A DNA stretch of 64,000 bases from Propionibacteriaceae bacterium UBA7704 (GTDB lineage Bacteria > Actinomycetota > Actinomycetes > Propionibacteriales > Propionibacteriaceae), in NCBI GenBank assembly GCA_002482525.1, contig DLGC01000020.1, positions 62,526 through 126,525 of the forward strand, in the 5' to 3' direction. The notes beneath the pieces were generated by a model. That model was not told the DNA's origin and searched no databases. It saw nothing but the letters and a program-made list of their open reading frames with translations. The position numbers and the translations under genes were made by a program. Below, piece by piece: positions 1 through 8,071 of this stretch (position 1 is its first letter; each line of letters begins with the position of its first letter).

Positions 1-36
1 ATCAAGGCGAACTCACCGGGCATCGTCCCGAAGTGA
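1..36 (+). CDS. Possible 3' end of an upstream gene
   Basis: Frame 1 stays open from the window edge and closes with TGA at 34-36, giving the short tail IKANSPGIVPK. In several actinobacteria the gene just before tRNA-His is orn (oligoribonuclease), which would fit the position. Eleven residues are too few to identify anything, and an open frame of this length occurs easily by chance. Confidence 0.25.
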   Translation: MKANSPGIVPK

Positions 37-47
37 CCGCCGACTGA

Positions 48-77
48 TTTCAGGTCGCCGCGCGGAACCGCTAGGAT
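48..77 (+). promoter_or_regulatory. Candidate promoter of tRNA-His
   Basis: A -10-like TAGGAT lies at 72-77. A weak -35-like TTTCAG lies 18 bases further upstream at 48-53. The tRNA starts about 31 bases after the -10. The placement is inference from spacing and consensus only. Confidence 0.35.
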
Positions 78-108
78 AAACAGGCTCGTTCGGCTAGCCG
101 GACGTCAT

Positions 109-185
109 GGTGGGTATAGCTCAGTTGGTAGAGCACCTGGTTGTGGTCCAGGATGTCGCGGGTTCGAGTCCCGTTACTCACCCCA
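109..185 (+). tRNA. tRNA-His (GTG anticodon)
   Basis: A full cloverleaf can be folded. The acceptor stem GTGGGTA (110-116) pairs with TACTCAC (175-181). The anticodon stem CCTGG/CCAGG encloses the loop TTGTGGT, with anticodon GTG. The T-arm carries GGTTCGAGTCC. The extra 5' G typical of tRNA-His is encoded at 109 opposite the C discriminator at 182, and CCA is encoded at 183-185. Confidence 0.96.
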
Positions 186-384
186 AGCCGTTTCTGTTCA
201 TCACACCCAACCCGGGGAAACGCCTCCTGACCTGCCATTCGGCACCCACAACTAGGCACCGTGACCGAATTGTGCATCCCGATCGGGTTCCCCACACCGT
301 GCGACCCGTTTCAACGCAGTCTTGGTGCAGATTCCGGTCACCTCGTCAGGACTAGGTCGACTTCACCGCGGGGAGGTTCGGCTG

Positions 385-660
385 TCACACCCGCTTCACG
401 CGCTGGCGGTAGTCCCTCACATTGTTGCCATTGATCGCCGTGCGCTGCGTGCCTCGAACGGTGTCGACCTTCTGGTCACTGCCAGTGATCGGCTGGGATT
501 CGATCCCGGTCTCGTGCTCGAAGGAGTGTGACTTGTTGGTGTTTCGGTAGTACTGGAACAAGCCCCAGTAGACCGCCACCGCAGCAATCGGACCGGCCAA
601 CAGCAACCAGCCCGGGTTGTTGCTGGACGAGCTCTCCAAGATGATCTGCAACGCAATCAC
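385..660 (-). CDS. Small membrane protein (third gene of a Ydj-like cassette)
   Basis: This 91-residue protein starts at a GTG that overlaps the TGA of the zinc-ribbon gene (GTGA, 657-660), so translation is probably coupled. A single hydrophobic segment near residues 18-36 (GWLLLAGPIAAVAVYWGLFQ) is followed by a polar, basic tail rich in Thr, Asn and Arg. The layout suggests one membrane helix with a cytoplasmic tail. I do not recognise the family by sequence. Its place after a zinc-ribbon membrane protein and an SPFH protein recalls YdjH of the Bacillus subtilis ydjFGHI operon. That assignment rests on context only. Confidence 0.7.
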   Translation of the reverse strand: MIALQIILESSSSNNPGWLLLAGPIAAVAVYWGLFQYYRNTNKSHSFEHETGIESQPITGSDQKVDTVRGTQRTAINGNNVRDYRQRVKRV

Positions 661-1958
661 AACAGGACCCCCAGAATCATGACCAGCACCAACGCTTCCA
701 CCACGACTCCGATGGCCAGGGCGAACGTGATCAGCCGAGCCTGGGCCACCGGCACACTGCCCATGGTTTCTCCGGTACGTCCATTCACCGCGATGTAGTG
801 CACCATCCCGCCGTTGTTGTTCGGCTGATAGAACGAGTACAACCACACCGGCAGGTACATCGCCACCCATCGCGAGCCGTGAACATCCAAGTGTTCGGCC
901 TCCCAGCGGACGCCGCGGTCGTAGGCGCGCATCGAGTTCTCGACCTGGGCTCGTGCGATCGACAGCAACTGGTCTTCCAACACCGGCTCGACCTGGGAAA
1001 CATCCTGGTCGCGACGCTCGGAGGTGTAGCCGACCAAGTAGTTCGCGTTCCACTGCACCGCATTCTCGGTGTCGAACGGCAGGATGGTGTTGATGATGTT
1101 GTTGGTGTTCACGAACGCATTCATGTTCGCGCGTTCTGCAGAGGACTCGATGGTGAGATCGTCCACCGTGTAGTCGACGTGGCGCTGAACCTGATACACA
1201 TCGGCGTTGTAGTACGTCTCGTCGTGGTCGCCGACCTTGCGGGTGTAACGCGCCGTCTCGATCTCACCCTGACCCCACACATCAGCACTGGCGTTGGCGT
1301 CGATCACCAGATAGGGCAGGTACACCCCGACCACGTTCTCAGGGGCGAATCCACTGCGAAATGCCTTGTGGGCAAACACCTGGCGCTTGCCGGCAAACTG
1401 CTTGATATGGGCCAGCGCCTGGTCACGGGTGATGCTGAACGGCAGCACCGCATCAGGCACCGCACCATTGGGAATCTGCTCATTGATGGTGAGGACGTGG
1501 CGACACCAGTGGCATCGCGACGACATCGCCTCGGCGGTGTTCACCACCACTTCGGAACCACAACCGGAGCACTTCAACGTCATCACTCCGGAGACTTCCG
1601 GAGAAATATCGGACGCACCGGAGGCGACCGTCGTGCCGGTGAGGTCCCACAGCGGAACCTCACCGGAGACCATGGGCTCGATCTTCGCTTCCGACCATTC
1701 GTGACGGCAGAACAAACAGACCAGCATGCCGGTGGAGACCCGCAACTGGATGTCAGTCGAGCCACACTTCGGGCACCGATTGACACCGTCCTGCAGCGCG
1801 GTGTTGGCGGTGTTGACCTGTTGGGGTTGGGCAGGCGCGGGCTCTTGCTGAACCTGGGGCACCTGCTGGGGCTGCGGAGGCGGTGGTGGGGGCGGTTGCG
1901 TACCGAACCCCTCTCCAGGAATGCTCGACGGACCAGGGCCTGCTGGCGGGACGCTCAT
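657..1958 (-). CDS. TFIIB-type zinc-ribbon membrane protein (YdjG-like)
   Basis: This 433-residue protein opens with a Pro/Gln-rich region (about residues 1-55). A zinc ribbon follows (CPKCGS with CLFC, about 62-85), then a second Cys4 cluster (CSGCGS with CHWC, about 130-155). A long soluble middle contains a repeated-looking Tyr/Asp-rich domain. The C-terminus is very hydrophobic (ALAIGVVVEALVLVMILGVLL), which fits a membrane anchor. The ATG at 1958 lies 10 bases after the stop of the SPFH gene. Together with that gene and the small downstream gene it resembles the Bacillus subtilis YdjG/YdjH/YdjI set, whose members help recruit a PspA-type protein to membranes. No pspA homologue lies in the window. 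Function is inferred from context. Confidence 0.75.
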   Translation of the reverse strand: MSVPPAGPGPSSIPGEGFGTQPPPPPPPQPQQVPQVQQEPAPAQPQQVNTANTALQDGVNRCPKCGSTDIQLRVSTGMLVCLFCRHEWSEAKIEPMVSGEVPLWDLTGTTVASGASDISPEVSGVMTLKCSGCGSEVVVNTAEAMSSRCHWCRHVLTINEQIPNGAVPDAVLPFSITRDQALAHIKQFAGKRQVFAHKAFRSGFAPENVVGVYLPYLVIDANASADVWGQGEIETARYTRKVGDHDETYYNADVYQVQRHVDYTVDDLTIESSAERANMNAFVNTNNIINTILPFDTENAVQWNANYLVGYTSERRDQDVSQVEPVLEDQLLSIARAQVENSMRAYDRGVRWEAEHLDVHGSRWVAMYLPVWLYSFYQPNNNGGMVHYIAVNGRTGETMGSVPVAQARLITFALAIGVVVEALVLVMILGVLL

Positions 1959-1968
1959 GGAATCCGCC

Positions 1969-3150
1969 TCAGAGCCCGAGGACCTTGGCCTTCGCGGCGT
2001 CGTAGTCCTCTTGGGTGATCAGGCCCGCGTCCAGCATCTGCTTCATCTGCGTCAGCTTGGCCATCGGATCCTCACCAGGCTCCTTCGCCGGCGGATCCTG
2101 CGGGCCAGCGACCTGAGGTGCCGTCTGCGCGGGCTGCTGCAGGGCACCGATTCCGGTGGAGCCGGCCGCCATGCCCATCCCGATCAACCCGCCGGGTCCG
2201 GCGTTCTCGCCAGCGGATTCAAAGCCGGACGCGACGGAGGCCTGCAGGTTGGAGTTGCCGCGTTGACCCGACAGGGCATCGGCGCGCTGCACATTGCGCA
2301 ACAGTTCGCGGGTGGTCTCGTCGTACTCGATGGAGATGATCGCCGTGGCAACGATCTCCAGGCCCCGACCCGAACGCCACTGGTAGTTCTCCTCGACGGC
2401 AGCCGACAGACTCTTGGCGAAGCCGATGGAATCCTGCTGAATCCGGGTGATGCGATTCTGCTTCATCGGATCGTTGGTGTACATCGAGAACGCCGGGGCC
2501 AGTGAGCCGACCACCTCATTGAACAACTGGGCGGCGGCATCGTTGTCGATATCAGTGAAGTCGAACACCCGACCCGGTTCCAGGTAGGTGGCTGGCACGA
2601 AGGACTTGATGAACAAGATCGGATCGAGGATCTTCATGGTGTACGTGCCGCGGGTGATAGCGCCGACCTGGGCATTCATGTAGGCGTCGTCCCAGTAGAT
2701 TTCGGACTGGGTGCCGAAGCGGTTGTTCGGCAGTTCCTTCAACGTCACGAAGTAGGCACGCTGCTGGGTGCCGGGCATTCCGCCGAACTTGAAGCGCTCC
2801 CAGGACGTGGTGACCAGCGCGCTGATCGGATCATTGCCCACGAAGATCGACTGCGAGTTCTGCTCAGCCGAATCCCACACATAGGCGCCGGCCTGATTGG
2901 AAAATGCCGTGATGGCACCGTCCTGCATCAGCACCAGCCCATAGCCCTCCGGGACGATGATGCGGCTGCCGTTGGTGATCACACCATCGGAACCCTTGGT
3001 GTTCGAACCGCGCCCTGCGTTTTGCCCCTGAGGCACCGCTGCGAACAGCGCCGCCGTTGGCGCCAAGCCCGCAGGCACGGTGTAAAAGTCTGTCCATTGA
3101 TCGGCCAGCGTTCCGCCGATCGCTCCGATTGCCGCCTGAATGAGTCCCAT
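1969..3150 (-). CDS. SPFH-domain protein with C-terminal SHOCT motif (YdjI-like)
   Basis: This 393-residue protein starts at the ATG at 3150, chosen because AAGGAG lies just upstream. An in-frame start 14 codons earlier has no such site. Residues about 60-290 resemble the SPFH/'virion core protein' family of YdjI. A Gly/Ala-rich linker follows. The last 35 residues form a SHOCT-type helix hairpin (DPMAKLTQMKQMLDAGLITQ and onward). SPFH proteins form large membrane-associated assemblies. Here the gene heads a three-gene minus-strand operon with the zinc-ribbon membrane protein and a small membrane protein. A role in membrane scaffolding or envelope stress is likely but not shown by the sequence. 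Confidence 0.8.
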   Translation of the reverse strand: MGLIQAAIGAIGGTLADQWTDFYTVPAGLAPTAALFAAVPQGQNAGRGSNTKGSDGVITNGSRIIVPEGYGLVLMQDGAITAFSNQAGAYVWDSAEQNSQSIFVGNDPISALVTTSWERFKFGGMPGTQQRAYFVTLKELPNNRFGTQSEIYWDDAYMNAQVGAITRGTYTMKILDPILFIKSFVPATYLEPGRVFDFTDIDNDAAAQLFNEVVGSLAPAFSMYTNDPMKQNRITRIQQDSIGFAKSLSAAVEENYQWRSGRGLEIVATAIISIEYDETTRELLRNVQRADALSGQRGNSNLQASVASGFESAGENAGPGGLIGMGMAAGSTGIGALQQPAQTAPQVAGPQDPPAKEPGEDPMAKLTQMKQMLDAGLITQEDYDAAKAKVLGL

Positions 3151-3285
3151 GGGGAGGCTCCTTCGTATCGATGTCAAAGTCGGTGCGCACACCGTCGAGC
3201 AAAACTCACCCTACTGGGTGAAGCTCAATCCAGCCCATACCCCTAATCCCCAACTCCTACTGATCTGCGCGACACACAGCTGCCG

Positions 3286-3303
3286 AATGACCAGCAGGTC
3301 ATT
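3286..3303. repeat. Small perfect inverted repeat between divergent genes
   Basis: AATGACC and GGTCATT are separated by AGCA. The repeat sits in the 277-base gap (3151-3427) between the divergent SPFH and SGNH genes. A second short hairpin, CACCC-TACT-GGGTG, lies near 3208-3221. Either could be an operator for the SPFH promoter. Nothing else gene-like is visible in the gap. Confidence 0.35.
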
Positions 3304-3427
3304 ACCCCGCGTACGGAGGGCGAACATCGCGTGGACAACTCGGAAAGCCGCCGAAATACCCCCAGCGGCACCGCGGCGCGCCGATACCGTGCTGGCAGCC
3401 CGCTCCTTGATCAAGCCCGAGGTGAGA

Positions 3428-4255
3428 ATGCCCGCTCCCCTGCCGCCGTGGCGACGGTTCGTCGCTCTCGGCGACTCGATCACCGAAGGCCTGGCCGACT
3501 TCGATGCCGACGGGCACGCGATCGGTTGGGCCGACCGCTTCGCCCAACATCTGGCCTCGCTGAGCGGCGAACCCATCGAGTACGCCAACCTCGCCGTGCG
3601 CGGACGCACCGTCCACGCGATCGTCACTCAGCAGGTGCCGGTCGCCCAAGCGATGCGGCCCGACCTGGTGTCGATCTGGGGCGGCGGCAACGACATGCTG
3701 CGCTCCATCAGCGACCCCGACCACCTCGCTGCCGGCATCGAGCAGGCGGTGGCGGCCTTCCGTAGTGCTGGCGTTGAGGTGCTGCTCGGCTCCGGAATCG
3801 ACACCAGAGGAACACCGGTCGTCGGCCTGGATCGTGGCAAGGTCGCCTTGTTCACACTGCTCTTGGCCGACATCGCACACCGCCACGGCGCCCACCTCAT
3901 TGACGTGTGGAACCCGCATTTTCTGCAGGACCGTCGCATGTGGTTCGACGATCGGGTGCATTTCAGCTCCGAGGCTCACCGACGCATCTCTGAAGCGGCG
4001 CTGTGCACCCTCGGACTGCCACCCCAAGACCCCCATTGGGCCCAGCCGCTACCGCCACCGGCGCCGGAACGCCGCAGCGACATGATCCGTCGCGACCTGG
4101 AGTGGGCGCGCGATCATGCGCTGCCGTGGGTTGGCCGACGGCTGCGGGGCACCGACACCGGCACGAACCGCTTCTGCAAACAGCCGCAGTATCGCCAGGT
4201 CCTCCCCGCAACCCCCGCCGGCCACCAAACGCGTCCCGGAATCGCGACCAACTGA
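3428..4255 (+). CDS. SGNH/GDSL-type lipase/esterase family hydrolase
   Basis: The 275-residue product begins with the family hallmark block I (FVALGDSITEGLADF, with Ser as nucleophile). Block III (SIWGGGNDM, oxyanion Asn) and the block V pair follow, with Asp and His in WFDDRVHFSSEAH. The fold is a small single-domain esterase without an obvious signal peptide. The ATG at 3428 is preceded by GAGGTGAG. A GTG two codons upstream is an alternative. Residues after about 225 are Pro/Arg-rich and probably not part of the catalytic domain. The substrate cannot be told from sequence; acyl esters of lipids or sugars are typical for the family. Confidence 0.85.
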   Translation: MPAPLPPWRRFVALGDSITEGLADFDADGHAIGWADRFAQHLASLSGEPIEYANLAVRGRTVHAIVTQQVPVAQAMRPDLVSIWGGGNDMLRSISDPDHLAAGIEQAVAAFRSAGVEVLLGSGIDTRGTPVVGLDRGKVALFTLLLADIAHRHGAHLIDVWNPHFLQDRRMWFDDRVHFSSEAHRRISEAALCTLGLPPQDPHWAQPLPPPAPERRSDMIRRDLEWARDHALPWVGRRLRGTDTGTNRFCKQPQYRQVLPATPAGHQTRPGIATN

Positions 4256-4324
4256 CAACCCGCCACAATCTCGACGCAGGCGCGCCACCGTCAGCATTTC
4301 GATCGGCAAGGCACAATGGTGGCC

Positions 4325-5623
4325 ATGTCTGAGCTGTCCGCATTGGCGACCCCTGCCGCCCTTACCGTGACGGATCGGATTCGACTCAGTGTCGCCATCG
4401 CGGTCGGCAACGCGGCCGCGGTCACGTCCCGGCTTGCCGGCAAGGGCTCCGGGGCTTCAGTGCGAGGGCAAATCCTGACCCGGCTGGTGCCCGACGCCTT
4501 CCCGCTGCTGCTGCAAGGACGACGGGTACTGTCGGTCTCGGGCACCAACGGCAAGACCACCACCACCCATCTGCTGGCCGCAGCAATCCGCGCCGGCCTC
4601 GGCGTCGACGCGACCCGCCTGGTCACCAATGCCGACGGCGCCAATCTGCACTACGGCATCGCCTCGGCACTGTCGCAGGCACGCAAGGCCGATATCGCTG
4701 TGCTGGAGACCGACGAACGCGTGGTCTCCGACATGATCGCGCACGCCCGTCCCGAGATCCTGGTGCTGCTCAACTTCAGCCGCGACCAACTCGACCGCCA
4801 CCACGAGATCAAAGCCCTGGGGCGTGCCTGGCGGCAGGCACTGGAGTCGGCCGGGCCCGCAGGTCCGACGATCATCGCCAACGCCTGCGACCCGCTGGTC
4901 ACCTGGTCAGCCGGTACCGCTGCCCGCGTCGTCTGGGTCGAGACCGACACCGTGTGGCATGCCGACGGTGCGCTGTGCCCGGCCTGCGGCGAGATCCTGC
5001 AGCGCATTCCCGCCGATGGCCGCGACCGATGGGACTGCCCGGGCTGCGAACTCAGCCAGCCCGAGGCGACCTATCAGGTGGCGGGAGCGGCTATCACTGT
5101 GCCCGATGGACGCCGTGTCACCCCGAACCTGCGAGTTCCCGGCTCGTTCAACATCTCTAACGCCGCCTGCGCCCTGGCTGCCGCTGTGGAGTTCGGCGTC
5201 GATGTCGACACCGCCCTGGCCGGCATGCACACCGTCACCGCCCCGGCCGGACGCTTCGCCACCGCGAGCTTCGGTGGCGTCGCAGCCCGGCTGCTGTTGG
5301 CGAAGAACCCGGCCGGCTGGGCCGAGGCTCTGCCGTTGGCGCAATCCGATCCCGTGGTCTTGGCCATCGATTCGGTGGCCGCCGATGGTAAAGACGTCTC
5401 CTGGCTGTGGGATGTCGACTACGAGCAACTCGCCGGACGCACCGTCATCTGTACCGGCCCGAGAGCGCACGATCTGGCCGTCCGGCTGCGCTACGCGGGG
5501 GTCGATCACCGCATCGAGCATGATCTGGTCTCGGCGATTTCGTCAGCCGGAGTCGACCACGTGGACACCATTGCCACCTACACCCCGTTCCAAGCACTGT
5601 TGAAGACGGCGGGCCTGCGATGA
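4325..5623 (+). CDS. murT: MurT, Mur-ligase subunit of lipid II isoglutaminyl synthase
   Basis: MurT with GatD amidates the alpha-carboxyl of D-Glu in lipid II. The protein (432 residues) has the Mur-ligase P-loop SGTNGKTTTTH near residues 70-80. It has the MurT-specific Cys4 zinc-ribbon insertion (CPACGE and CPGCE, about 215-240) and a C-terminal DUF1727 region. It starts at the ATG at 4325, seven bases after a CACAAT box, which suggests a leaderless message. An upstream in-frame ATG at 4316 overlaps that box. The stop overlaps gatD by ATGA, so the two subunits are translationally coupled as expected for a heterodimer. Confidence 0.95.
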   Translation: MSELSALATPAALTVTDRIRLSVAIAVGNAAAVTSRLAGKGSGASVRGQILTRLVPDAFPLLLQGRRVLSVSGTNGKTTTTHLLAAAIRAGLGVDATRLVTNADGANLHYGIASALSQARKADIAVLETDERVVSDMIAHARPEILVLLNFSRDQLDRHHEIKALGRAWRQALESAGPAGPTIIANACDPLVTWSAGTAARVVWVETDTVWHADGALCPACGEILQRIPADGRDRWDCPGCELSQPEATYQVAGAAITVPDGRRVTPNLRVPGSFNISNAACALAAAVEFGVDVDTALAGMHTVTAPAGRFATASFGGVAARLLLAKNPAGWAEALPLAQSDPVVLAIDSVAADGKDVSWLWDVDYEQLAGRTVICTGPRAHDLAVRLRYAGVDHRIEHDLVSAISSAGVDHVDTIATYTPFQALLKTAGLR

Positions 5624-6345
5624 CACCGATCAAGATCGTGCTGCTGTATCAATCGCTGCTGGGCATCTACGGAGACCGGGGCAATGCCATGGTGCTGCGC
5701 AAGCGGCTGCAATGGCGCGACATCGACGCCGAGATCGTCGAGATCGAACCCGGCGATGCAGTGCCCGCCGATGGTGCGGTCTATCTCTTCGGCGGCGGTG
5801 AGGACGCGGCCCAGATCTCCGCAGTCAAAGGCCTCAAGGCCGACGGCCACATCTTCGAGGCCGTCGAGGCCGGTGCCGTGGTCTTCGCGGTGTGCGCCGG
5901 CTTCCAGATCGTCGGCAACACGTTCACTGTCGGTGAGCACGACGAGGTCATCGAAGGGCTGGGTTTGATCGACGTCGACACTCGCCGCGGCACCGAGCGC
6001 GCCGTCGGTGAGATCCTCAGCCACTGGATCAAACCAGATGGCACCGAGTCGCTGATCACAGGCTTCGAGAACCACGGCGGCTTCACCACTCTGGGCAGCG
6101 CAGCCACTCCGCTGGCGCGCGTCGAGATCGGCATCGGCAACGCCAACGACGGCACTGAGGGCGCTGTACAGGGCAAGGTCATCGGCAGCTACCCCCACGG
6201 ACCTTCGCTGGCGCGTAACCCCGAGCTGGCCGACCACCTGCTCACGCTGGCTTTGGACCGCGAGCTGGATCCGTTGCCGATGCCGGAGTTGGACGAACTG
6301 CGCCGCCAGCGCATTGCGGCCATCCGCAAAGCCGGACGCAGCTAG
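5620..6345 (+). CDS. gatD: GatD, glutamine amidotransferase subunit of lipid II isoglutaminyl synthase
   Basis: This class I (triad) glutaminase supplies ammonia to MurT for lipid II amidation at the cytoplasmic membrane face. The 241-residue protein contains the nucleophile elbow FAVCAGFQIVG near residue 94. The catalytic His lies in GSYPHGPSLARNP near residue 190. Its length matches stand-alone GatD proteins. It starts inside the murT stop (ATGA, 5620-5623). Several actinobacteria carry the same two-gene arrangement. Two hairpins follow the stop before the convergent ccdA-like gene. Confidence 0.95.
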   Translation: MTPIKIVLLYQSLLGIYGDRGNAMVLRKRLQWRDIDAEIVEIEPGDAVPADGAVYLFGGGEDAAQISAVKGLKADGHIFEAVEAGAVVFAVCAGFQIVGNTFTVGEHDEVIEGLGLIDVDTRRGTERAVGEILSHWIKPDGTESLITGFENHGGFTTLGSAATPLARVEIGIGNANDGTEGAVQGKVIGSYPHGPSLARNPELADHLLTLALDRELDPLPMPELDELRRQRIAAIRKAGRS

Positions 6346-6351
6346 CCGACT

Positions 6352-6376
6352 GTTCCCTTCGGCAGCCTCAGGGAAC
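6352..6376 (+). terminator. Hairpin after gatD
   Basis: GTTCCCT (6352-6358) pairs with AGGGAAC (6370-6376) across an 11-base loop, directly after the gatD stop. There is no T-run, so it may be an intrinsic terminator of the weak, high-GC type. Confidence 0.45.
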
Positions 6377-6411
6377 GAAGACGAACCCCCGCCGGCTGAG
6401 CTTGTCGACGC

Positions 6412-6428
6412 CCCCGACGGCATCGGGG
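6412..6428. terminator. Hairpin between convergent gatD and ccdA-like genes
   Basis: CCCCGA (6412-6417) and TCGGGG (6423-6428) enclose a five-base loop. It lies just past the stop of the minus-strand ccdA-like gene and could serve either direction. Confidence 0.4.
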
Positions 6429-6435
6429 ACGACCC

Positions 6436-7263
6436 TCACTCTGCGGCTTTCACTCCCCTTTTCGCCGTCCTCCAGCGGTGCACGACCCAGGCCCCTGCCA
6501 GCACGAGCACAGCCGCAGCGACCACGATCCAGTCCGAGAGCTCACCGGTGCCGGCCATCACCTGGGATTCCAAGGCCACCTGCTGCTCGGCGTCCAGGAT
6601 GCCGGGGATGGCAATCGTGCCATCGGTGAGCATCAGCACCACCCCGATGACGATGGTCAGCAGGCCCCCGATCACCGAGGTCCAGGTGTTCGACCATCGT
6701 CCAATCACCACCTGTCGGGGCCGCAACCAGTCGTGCAGTTTCGGAATCCGATCCCACAGCAGCGCCAACACCAGCAGCGGTAGCACCATGCCTGCGGCAT
6801 AAACCAACAGCACGATGCCGCCGTACAAAGCGCTGCCGCTGACCGCAGCCAGGGTCAACACCGCGCCCAGGATCGGACCGGCACAGAAACCCGCCAGCCC
6901 GTACACGGTGCCCAGCAGGTAGACCGACAATCCGGACGCCCCGTTGTGACCGTCCAGGCGCCCGATTCCCGGCAGCGGAATCCCCAAAACCTGGATCACG
7001 CCCAGGATGATGATCAGCCCGCTGGCGATCATCACCAGCAGGCTGCGTTGCCCTGTGATAATCGCACCGAGAGTGCCTGCAAGCATGCCCAGCGGTACCA
7101 AAGTGGTGATCAGCCCCAAGTAGAAGGTTCCGGTGCGCGCCACCAGCATGCCGGCGCTGGTGAAGGCATAACTGAAGAAGGCAGGCAAAAGCAGCACCGA
7201 GCAGGGGCTGAGCAACGTGAGCACGCCGCCGAGGAAGGCGCCGGCCAGGCCAACCGAGGTCAT
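6436..7263 (-). CDS. CcdA/DsbD-type membrane thiol-disulfide transporter
   Basis: CcdA proteins carry reducing equivalents from cytoplasmic thioredoxin to thiol proteins outside the membrane. This 275-residue protein has about six to seven hydrophobic segments. The two expected membrane Cys residues are visible, one in SPCSVLLLP of the first helix and one in GFCAGPILG near residue 125. The C-terminal tail is basic (VHRWRTAKRGVKAAE). It starts two bases after the stop of the DsbA-like gene, so the two probably form one operon for extracytoplasmic redox. No cytochrome c maturation genes are nearby, so a role limited to c-type cytochromes is not supported by context. Confidence 0.85.
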   Translation of the reverse strand: MTSVGLAGAFLGGVLTLLSPCSVLLLPAFFSYAFTSAGMLVARTGTFYLGLITTLVPLGMLAGTLGAIITGQRSLLVMIASGLIIILGVIQVLGIPLPGIGRLDGHNGASGLSVYLLGTVYGLAGFCAGPILGAVLTLAAVSGSALYGGIVLLVYAAGMVLPLLVLALLWDRIPKLHDWLRPRQVVIGRWSNTWTSVIGGLLTIVIGVVLMLTDGTIAIPGILDAEQQVALESQVMAGTGELSDWIVVAAAVLVLAGAWVVHRWRTAKRGVKAAE

Positions 7264-7265
7264 GA

Positions 7266-8021
7266 CTAGCTGTTGGCCAGTTCGGTGTCGATGACGGCAC
7301 GGAAGCTCGCCAGCGGCTGCGCACCAGAGACCACCTGACCGCCGATCACAAAGTACGGAACCGAGGTCACTCCCATCTGCTGGGCCTTCGTGGTGTCGGC
7401 GATGACCTGCTGATGCACGGCTGGATCGGCGAGATCCGCGGCAAAGGCGTCCAGGTCCGGCACACCGGCGGTCTTGGCGAAGCCGATCAGCTTCGCGGCA
7501 GGAAGATCGGGGTGCCCGCTGCTGGGGGCGGCATCGAACATCACCACCATGTACTCGTGGGCCTTGCCTTGTTTACCGGCGGCGCGGACGGCGGCCGCGG
7601 CGTCCACCGACTGATCGCCGAAGAAGGCGACATCGTGGATTTCGAAACGCACTTTGCCGGTGTCGATGTAGTCGGTGAATAGCGACGGCAGACTGTCTTC
7701 GGCGAACGATGCACAGAACGGACAGCGAAAGTCGGTCCACTGCACCATCACCACGGGGGCCTTCGGGTCGCCCCATGCCATCGGATCGTCGGCCTGGTCG
7801 CGGGCGACGCTCTGTGCCAGCGTGCCTGTCGGCGCGGTGGCCGAGGGGGTCGCGGCACCGCCACTGGGAGTCGAGGCAGTCACCTGCTGAGTCACGACGA
7901 CCACGAACAGGAACGCCACCATCGCCGCCAAGCCAATATTCAGCCGCCGAGAAGTCCGCAGCTTGTGCTGCAGGTCGGGAATCGAAGGCTTCGGCCCTGG
8001 GCCGTTCGGCTGCTCAGTCAC
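7266..8021 (-). CDS. Membrane-anchored DsbA-family thioredoxin-fold protein
   Basis: The 251-residue protein has a short cytoplasmic N-terminus and one hydrophobic anchor (LAAMVAFLFVVVV, about 35-50). A Ser/Thr/Ala-rich linker leads to a thioredoxin-like domain whose active site CPFC appears in DFRCPFCASF. A cis-Pro region (GVTSVPYFVIGG) lies near residue 220. It is typical of actinobacterial Thioredoxin_4/DsbA proteins acting outside the membrane. GGAGG lies 11 bases before the GTG at 8021. A TTG two codons upstream (8027) has tighter spacing and is an equal candidate. A -10-like TAGGTT at 8068-8073 could provide the promoter. It is co-transcribed with the CcdA-like gene. Confidence 0.88.
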   Translation of the reverse strand: MTEQPNGPGPKPSIPDLQHKLRTSRRLNIGLAAMVAFLFVVVVTQQVTASTPSGGAATPSATAPTGTLAQSVARDQADDPMAWGDPKAPVVMVQWTDFRCPFCASFAEDSLPSLFTDYIDTGKVRFEIHDVAFFGDQSVDAAAAVRAAGKQGKAHEYMVVMFDAAPSSGHPDLPAAKLIGFAKTAGVPDLDAFAADLADPAVHQQVIADTTKAQQMGVTSVPYFVIGGQVVSGAQPLASFRAVIDTELANS

Positions 8022-8071
8022 CGACAAAGGATCCTCCCCAGATGATGGGCACCGGTTGTGCTGGATCCAAC

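Noticed and set aside
798..2018. Long open frame antisense to the zinc-ribbon gene
   Set aside because: It mirrors the high-GC codon pattern of a real gene on the other strand, has no recognisable motif and lacks a ribosome site.
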